Source: Sphingomonadaceae bacterium (GTDB lineage: Bacteria; Pseudomonadota; Alphaproteobacteria; Sphingomonadales; Sphingomonadaceae). From it: a DNA stretch of 64,000 nucleotides. The DNA lies in the NCBI GenBank assembly GCA_009926135.1, contig RFPL01000002.1, forward strand, positions 186,001-250,000, read 5' to 3'. Shown in pieces: positions 58,304-64,000 of this stretch (its first letter is position 1; every line of letters begins with the position of its first letter). A model generated the notes under the pieces. The model saw only the letters and a list, made by a program, of their open reading frames with translations, searched no databases and was not told the DNA's origin. Made by a program: the position numbers and the translations under genes.

Positions 58304-60378
58304 TGCTGAGCGGATCGGCACCACACGTCAGCTCGGGCACGCTCAAGAACGCTTACGATCGCCGCTCGCTGGTAATCGGCGGGCTGCAGGCAGCGGTCGG
58401 GATGCTGCTGGCCGGACGGGTGGCCTGGATCAGCCTTGCCCAGAACGAAAAATACACGCTCGCGTCCGAAAGCAACCGCGTCAATCTTACCCTCATCTCG
58501 CCGCGCCGGGGTGCGATCCTCGACCGCAATGGCGCACCGATTGCCGCCAACCGCGCCGACTTCCGCGTCGACCTGATCCCGGACCGGCTGGTGGATGCGG
58601 ATCGCACCCTGGGCGAGCTGCGCAGGCTGCTCAAACTCAGCGACGTGCGGATCAAGGACCTCAAGGACAAGCTCGACAAAGCCCACGGCTTTCAGCCAGT
58701 CGAAGTCGCCGCCGGATTGGATTGGGACAGCTTCGCGGCAATCTCGGTCCGCCTGCCGGACCTGCCCGGCGTGTTGGCCCAGCGCAGCTTCTCGCGCTGG
58801 TATCCAACCGGCCCGTCGGTCGGCCACCTGATCGGCTATGTCGGCCCGGCATCGGCTGAGGATTACGAAAAAGAACGCAACCCGCTGCTGGTGACCCCGG
58901 GCTTCAAAATCGGTAAGGATGGCCTGGAGAAGCGTTTCGAAACCAACCTGCGCGGTACGCCGGGTGCCCGCCGGGTCGAGGTTACCGCGAGCGGCAAGGT
59001 CGTCCGCGACCTTGAAATGCGCGAGGATATTCCCGGCCAACCCTTGCGCCTGACGATCAACGCACCCCTGCAGGACTATGCCGCGCGCCGCCTCGGCGTG
59101 GAATCGGGGGCGGTGGTGGTGATCGACTGCCTGACGGGCGATATCCTGACCATGGCGTCGATGCCCAGCTACGATCCCAACAGCTTTTCCGACGGGATTG
59201 GCCGCATCGAATGGAAGATGCTGTCAGAAGATGACCATGTCCCGCTGCGCAACAAGGTGTTGCGTGGGCTCTATCCCCCGGGCTCGACCGTCAAGCCGAT
59301 GGTCGCAATGTCGTTCCTCGAAGCCGGGCTCGATCCCGATGAAAGCGTGTTCTGCGGCGGCGGCCTGCGCGTTGGCAACCGCGTGTTCGGCTGCTGGAAC
59401 CGGCGTGGGCATGGCACGGTCAACATGGCCAAGGGTATCTACCAGAGCTGCGACGTCTATTTCTATCACTTCGCCCAGCGGATCGGGATGGACCCGATCG
59501 CAGCCATGGCCAGGCGTCTGGGCCTGGGACAGAAGTTCAACCTGCCAGTGGTCGGCCAGTCCTATGGCACGGTCCCCGATGCCGCCTGGAAGCAGCGCAA
59601 ATATGGCAAGCCCTGGGCCGTTTTCGACACGGTGAATGCCACGATCGGTCAGGGCTACATGCTGGTAAACCCGTTGCAGCAAGCCGTGATGGCGGCGCGG
59701 ATCGCCAGTGGCAAGCTGCTGCAGCCCCGGCTGATGCTGGACCAGAAAGCAACCAACGTGCCCAGCATGGGCTTCAGCCAGGAGCACCTGGCCTATGTCC
59801 ACAAGGCGATGTTCGACGTGGTCAACGGCCCGGGCACCGCCGGCCGGGCGCGCCTGCCCTTTCCGGACATCCAGATCTCGGGCAAGACAGGGACGGCCCA
59901 GGTGGTTGGCTTGAACATTTCCAACGGCAAATCCGGCCCGTGGAAATATCGCGACCACGGCCACTTCATCTCCTTCGCCCCCTTCGACAACCCGCGCTAC
60001 GCCTGTGCAGTGGTGATCGAACATGGTGGTGGCTCGTCAGCCGCCTATCCCGTTGCGCGCGACGTCATGACCTTCCTGTTCGATCCGGCCAAGGCGATGG
60101 AAGTCCTGCTGGAGATGGAGAAAGGCTGGGGCGGAACGCCGCAACAACGCATGGCGACGCGTTACAACGAGTATGAAGCGCGCTATGGCACCAGCGCGCC
60201 GAAAGCTGCCGACGACAACCCGGTGGCCAGCGCGGATGCCGTGGCCGAAGCTGCCGGAGCCCGGCCGCAGCCCGAACAGACCGAAGCTGCGGCACCCCGG
60301 CCCGAAGACAGCACCAGCACTGCACCTACGGCCAATCCAACGGCTTCGACGCCTGCTACAGCGAGCCCGCCACAATGA
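58303..60378 (+). CDS. mrdA: Penicillin-binding protein 2
   Basis: YPPGSTVKPM (SxxK), SGKTGTAQV (KTG), Ala/Pro/Thr-rich C-terminal extension. Confidence 0.96.
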   Translation: MLSGSAPHVSSGTLKNAYDRRSLVIGGLQAAVGMLLAGRVAWISLAQNEKYTLASESNRVNLTLISPRRGAILDRNGAPIAANRADFRVDLIPDRLVDADRTLGELRRLLKLSDVRIKDLKDKLDKAHGFQPVEVAAGLDWDSFAAISVRLPDLPGVLAQRSFSRWYPTGPSVGHLIGYVGPASAEDYEKERNPLLVTPGFKIGKDGLEKRFETNLRGTPGARRVEVTASGKVVRDLEMREDIPGQPLRLTINAPLQDYAARRLGVESGAVVVIDCLTGDILTMASMPSYDPNSFSDGIGRIEWKMLSEDDHVPLRNKVLRGLYPPGSTVKPMVAMSFLEAGLDPDESVFCGGGLRVGNRVFGCWNRRGHGTVNMAKGIYQSCDVYFYHFAQRIGMDPIAAMARRLGLGQKFNLPVVGQSYGTVPDAAWKQRKYGKPWAVFDTVNATIGQGYMLVNPLQQAVMAARIASGKLLQPRLMLDQKATNVPSMGFSQEHLAYVHKAMFDVVNGPGTAGRARLPFPDIQISGKTGTAQVVGLNISNGKSGPWKYRDHGHFISFAPFDNPRYACAVVIEHGGGSSAAYPVARDVMTFLFDPAKAMEVLLEMEKGWGGTPQQRMATRYNEYEARYGTSAPKAADDNPVASADAVAEAAGARPQPEQTEAAAPRPEDSTSTAPTANPTASTPATASPPQ

Positions 60379-61490
60379 GGGCCGGCGTCATCCCGGCCGC
60401 GATTGCCCGGCAACCATGGGGCATCATCCTGCCGCTGAGCGTGCTGACCACCTTTGGGTCCGCAGTGCTGTATTCCGCCGCTGGCGGAAGTTTCCAACCC
60501 TGGGCCTTGCAGCACCTGGTCCGGTTCCTCGTCTTCCTGAGCATGGCGATGGTGATCGCCCGCCTGCCCCAATCGCTGTTCAAGCTGGCCGCATACCCAG
60601 CCTATGCTGCGTTGGTCGTCTTGTTGATGCTGGTCGACCTGATTGGCGCGGTTGGCGGTGGCAGCCAGCGCTGGCTGAACCTGGGCTTCATGCAATTGCA
60701 GCCATCCGAGATGATGAAGCCCGCGATTGTCCTCGCCTACGCCCGCTTCTACGATACCCTGCCGCCGGCGATGACCCAGAACTGGCGCTCGTTGATCCCG
60801 GCAATGGGCTTGCTTGGCGTTCCTGCGCTGCTGGTCATGCTCCAGCCCGATCTGGGAACTGGACTGGCTATCACGTTTGGCGCCGTCGCGGTGATGTTCC
60901 TGGCTGGCCTGCCGATGAAGTGGTTCCTGGGCGCCGGGGCCGCCGGAATTGTCGCTGCCCCTGCCGCCTTCTTTACCCTGCTGCACGATTACCAGCGCAA
61001 GCGCGTGCTGGTATTCCTTGATCCGGAGGGTGATCCGCTGGGTTCCGGTTACCACATTTCACAATCGAAGATCGCCATCGGGTCGGGCGGATTGTTTGGG
61101 AAGGGTTTCGGCAACGGTTCGCAGAGCCACCTTGAATACCTGCCCGAAGCCCACACCGACTTCATCTTTGCCACGATGGGCGAGGAATGGGGCCTGCTGG
61201 GCGCACTATTCGTGCTGTTTGTCTTCATGCTCGTCCTGCGGTGGGGCTGGAGAGTGGCGCAGAACGCGCCAGATCGCTTTTCCCGCCTGCTGGCTGCCGG
61301 GATGACCTGCACCGTGTTCTTCTATGTCGCAATCAACCTGCTGATGGTTGTCGGCCTTGCCCCGGTGGTTGGAATTCCCTTGCCGTTCATGAGCCATGGG
61401 GGATCATCGATGATGACCAACATGATTTGCCTGGGCACGATCATGGCGGTGGATCGCTGGAGCCGGCGCAGCGACGGCATCGCTCGCTAG
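60375..61490 (+). CDS. rodA: Rod shape-determining protein RodA (SEDS glycosyltransferase)
   Basis: LNLGFMQLQPSEMMKPAIVLAYARF, LLMLQPDLGTGL-like, GIPLPFMSHGGSSMM. Confidence 0.96.
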   Translation: MRAGVIPAAIARQPWGIILPLSVLTTFGSAVLYSAAGGSFQPWALQHLVRFLVFLSMAMVIARLPQSLFKLAAYPAYAALVVLLMLVDLIGAVGGGSQRWLNLGFMQLQPSEMMKPAIVLAYARFYDTLPPAMTQNWRSLIPAMGLLGVPALLVMLQPDLGTGLAITFGAVAVMFLAGLPMKWFLGAGAAGIVAAPAAFFTLLHDYQRKRVLVFLDPEGDPLGSGYHISQSKIAIGSGGLFGKGFGNGSQSHLEYLPEAHTDFIFATMGEEWGLLGALFVLFVFMLVLRWGWRVAQNAPDRFSRLLAAGMTCTVFFYVAINLLMVVGLAPVVGIPLPFMSHGGSSMMTNMICLGTIMAVDRWSRRSDGIAR

Positions 61491-61580
61491 AAAAACGCGA
61501 CTTGCCCCTTTTCACCGGCGAAACAGTCGCTATAGGGGGCGCTCCCGACGATTCGGGACCTCGCGGAGTACCGCCCGTGT

Positions 61581-61656
<76 letters not shown>

Positions 61657-61918
61657 AACCCTTCTCGGCATTCGTGACCTGACCGGCCTGCCCCTCGGCG
61701 AGTCCAATTCGCATGCGGCGCCATTGCAGGGGGCTTTTGGTACTACGGCCCCCCGCCTTCCGCACGATCGACCAGTTCCAAATAACCTGACGCGTCTTGG
61801 CGTGCTGGCTCGTGATCGGTCTCAACCTGTCCAGCCGCTTATTTTTTCCAGGCCATGCATCCAGTCGGCAATCGGCCCCGTATCTCCCCTGCAATTGCGC
61901 AAACAGGGAGTAGAAATC

Positions 61919-62926
61919 ATGCGACGAAAGGACGGCGTCCGCTTCGGACTAAGCCTGATGGCAGCATTGGCGGGAATTTGTCCCGCGGTGGCAATCGCCG
62001 AGGATTCGAGCAATACCGAGAGCAATGCAGCGAATAGCGCGGCGGAGCCAGACACTGAAAGTGCCAGCCTGACCGATGGCGGCTCTGCGGAGCGATCCTT
62101 CCTGGATGGCGGTGGCCGGCTGCTGTTGACTGGCGGGGTCTCCACAATTGAAGGCGCAGGCGGCGGCGGTCTCGTCCCCTGGGCACTGATTGGCGGCTAT
62201 GGCACCCGCGACGAGATCGGCCTGCAGGCCTTTGCCACTGGCGTCGACAGTCAGGACTTCACCCTCGCCTCCTACGGTGGCGCGGTGAACCTTTACAACC
62301 GGGTCGAACTCTCGATTGCCCGGCAGAACTTCAACCTGCGGGAAGTGGGTAACGCCCTGGGACTGGGGAACCGTTACACAATCAGCCAGACCATCATCGG
62401 CGCCAAGGTACGCCTGTTCGGCAATGCCGTGCTCGATCAGGACACGATCCTGCCGCAAGTCTCGGTCGGTGCGCAGTACAAGATCAACAACAACGCGCTG
62501 GTGGTCGGAACAGTCCTGGGTCTCAAGCGCAAGAACGTCGACTTCTATGCCGCGGCAACCAAGGTAATCCTGTCGCAGAGCCTGCTGCTCAACGGCACTG
62601 TCCGCCTGACCCGCGCCAATCAGTATGGCATCCTGGGCTTCGGCGGCCTTGGCGGCAAGGACCAAGGCTACAAGGCCCAGTTCGAGGGATCGGCAGCACT
62701 GCTGCTGACCCGCAAGTTCGCGGTGGGCGGCGAATACCGCACTAAGTCGAACCGGCTTGAAGGCGCACTGGGTGGCTCGACCTTCCGTGAGGAAAACGCG
62801 TGGGATCTCTTTGCGGCCTTCGCCCCGAGCCGGAATGTCTCGATCACCGTGGCCTATGCCCGGCTCGGCCAAATCGCCTTGCGCCGGCAGAACGCCGCCT
62901 ATGTTTCGCTTCAGATCGGGTACTGA
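61919..62926 (+). CDS. DUF3034 family outer-membrane beta-barrel-like protein
   Basis: Signal peptide; GGRLLLTGGVSTIEGAGGGGLVPWALIGGYGTRDEIG; terminal aromatic SLQIGY. Confidence 0.85.
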   Translation: MRRKDGVRFGLSLMAALAGICPAVAIAEDSSNTESNAANSAAEPDTESASLTDGGSAERSFLDGGGRLLLTGGVSTIEGAGGGGLVPWALIGGYGTRDEIGLQAFATGVDSQDFTLASYGGAVNLYNRVELSIARQNFNLREVGNALGLGNRYTISQTIIGAKVRLFGNAVLDQDTILPQVSVGAQYKINNNALVVGTVLGLKRKNVDFYAAATKVILSQSLLLNGTVRLTRANQYGILGFGGLGGKDQGYKAQFEGSAALLLTRKFAVGGEYRTKSNRLEGALGGSTFREENAWDLFAAFAPSRNVSITVAYARLGQIALRRQNAAYVSLQIGY

Positions 62927-62948
62927 ACCCAAGTCAGGGAATACAACA

Positions 62949-63440
62949 ATGCGAACACCAACCCTTTTCTTGCTGCTGGCGGTCCTTGCCGCGCCGCTGC
63001 CCGCTCTTGCCGCCCCGGCGGAACCAACCGTTTCGGATCCCTCCATCAAGCCCAAGGCACCGACCTTGCCGGTCATTACCGATGACGAAAGCCTTTACCA
63101 AACCTTCGGGGAACGTGAAGGTCTGGTGCAGATCATGGATGACGTGATGGTCCGCTGGCTGGCCAATCCGCGCACCCGCCCGTTCTTCGAAGGGGCCGAC
63201 CAGGCGCGGCTCAAGAACCATCTGGTCGAGCAGTTCTGCGTGATCATGAAAGGGCCGTGCACTTACACTGGCCGGACGATGGCAGAATCCCACATGGGTA
63301 TGAACGTCAACGAAGGCAGCTTCTACGCTCTGGTCGAAGAGCTGCAGAAGACGCTCAACGCCAGGAACGTCCCGTTCCGTGCCCAGAACCGCTTGCTTGC
63401 GGCCCTGGCGCCGATGCACCGCGACATCATCGGCAAGTGA
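62949..63440 (+). CDS. Group 1 truncated hemoglobin with N-terminal signal peptide
   Basis: MRTPTLFLLLAVLAAPLPALA signal; globin core LYQTFGEREGLVQIMDDVM...CTYTGRTMAESHMGMNVNEGSFYALVEEL with the proximal His. Confidence 0.9.
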   Translation: MRTPTLFLLLAVLAAPLPALAAPAEPTVSDPSIKPKAPTLPVITDDESLYQTFGEREGLVQIMDDVMVRWLANPRTRPFFEGADQARLKNHLVEQFCVIMKGPCTYTGRTMAESHMGMNVNEGSFYALVEELQKTLNARNVPFRAQNRLLAALAPMHRDIIGK

Positions 63441-63445
63441 TCCCG

Positions 63446-63823
63446 ATGCTGGCCCGATTATTACTCCCCATCTCGCTGATCGGGCTGGCATTGGCGAAGC
63501 CTGCAGGGGCCTCTTCGCCTCCCGGGGCCCCTGCAGTCGACCCCGCAACCATCTACCGGTCACGCTGCGGGTCATGCCATGCGCCTGATCAGAACCGGGT
63601 TGGACCAAAGCACCGCGGTGTAGTCGGTCGCAAAAGCGGCAGCGTGCCGGGTTACGCCTACTCCCCTGCCCTAAAGGCTGCCGGGATCGTGTGGAGCCGC
63701 GAGGAACTCGACAAATGGCTGCAGGGTCCACGCAAACGCGTTGCGGGCACTCGCATGGTCACAGCCGTTGCCGATCCCACTGATCGTAGGGCAATCATCG
63801 ATTACCTCGAAACCCTGCGTTAA
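63446..63823 (+). CDS. Class I cytochrome c, exported
   Basis: Signal peptide; CGSCH heme motif; VGPKHRGVVGRKSGSVPGYAYSPAL; distal Met in GTRM. Confidence 0.94.
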   Translation: MLARLLLPISLIGLALAKPAGASSPPGAPAVDPATIYRSRCGSCHAPDQNRVGPKHRGVVGRKSGSVPGYAYSPALKAAGIVWSREELDKWLQGPRKRVAGTRMVTAVADPTDRRAIIDYLETLR

Positions 63824-63916
63824 TGTTGCCGCATTAGCTCCGCACTGGTCCCTGCATTCGGTGGTCTTGTACTATGTTCTTGTCGCGCCGATTTAGCGGC
63901 TTATTGCTTCGCAATC

Positions 63917-64000
63917 ATGCTTGATCCCGATCCTCATGCGGCCAATCGTGCCCGTCTGGTTGCGGCGCTTTCGCGCACGTCGGGCGGCGATCGCTCCGCG
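63917..64000 (+). CDS. Probable ECF-type RNA polymerase sigma factor, partial at window edge
   Basis: Only 28 codons visible: MLDPDPHAANRARLVAALSRTSGGDRSA; resembles ECF sigma N-termini. Confidence 0.4.
   Translation, partial: MLDPDPHAANRARLVAALSRTSGGDRSA

Noticed and set aside
61721-61753. GGGGGC...GCCCCC hairpin after tRNA-Lys as a terminator
   Set aside because: No U-tract follows the stem; too weak to call a terminator

Overview
The window reads as ordinary chromosome from a high-GC alphaproteobacterium, most likely Sphingomonadales judging by protein families and gene order. It is almost fully packed with core genes: dnaKJ with hrcA/grpE, rph-rdgB-hemW-xer, rsmI/yraN/gshB, parE, a MoxR/DUF817/VWA block, tyrS, a ZnuD-like TonB receptor, cysK, an acyl-CoA dehydrogenase with a MerR regulator, hisI, comF, ppdK, glyQS, two TraB/GumN genes, rplY-pth, ychF, mutL, mreBCD-mrdA-rodA, tRNA-Lys, and a DUF3034/globin/cytochrome c block running into a probable sigma factor at the right edge. 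I saw no CRISPR array, prophage, transposase or obvious genomic island. The best leads are: (1) a probable + strand structured ncRNA with a polar intrinsic terminator between hisI and comF; (2) a consensus-like sigma54 promoter directly upstream of a PEP-CTERM protein gene; (3) an exported truncated globin next to a DUF3034 outer-membrane protein and an exported cytochrome c; (4) a Zur-box-like palindrome upstream of a ZnuD-like receptor; (5) a FlaR/adenylate-kinase-like gene interrupted by one in-frame TGA. All calls come from reading the sequence and the supplied ORF translations; no database search was run.
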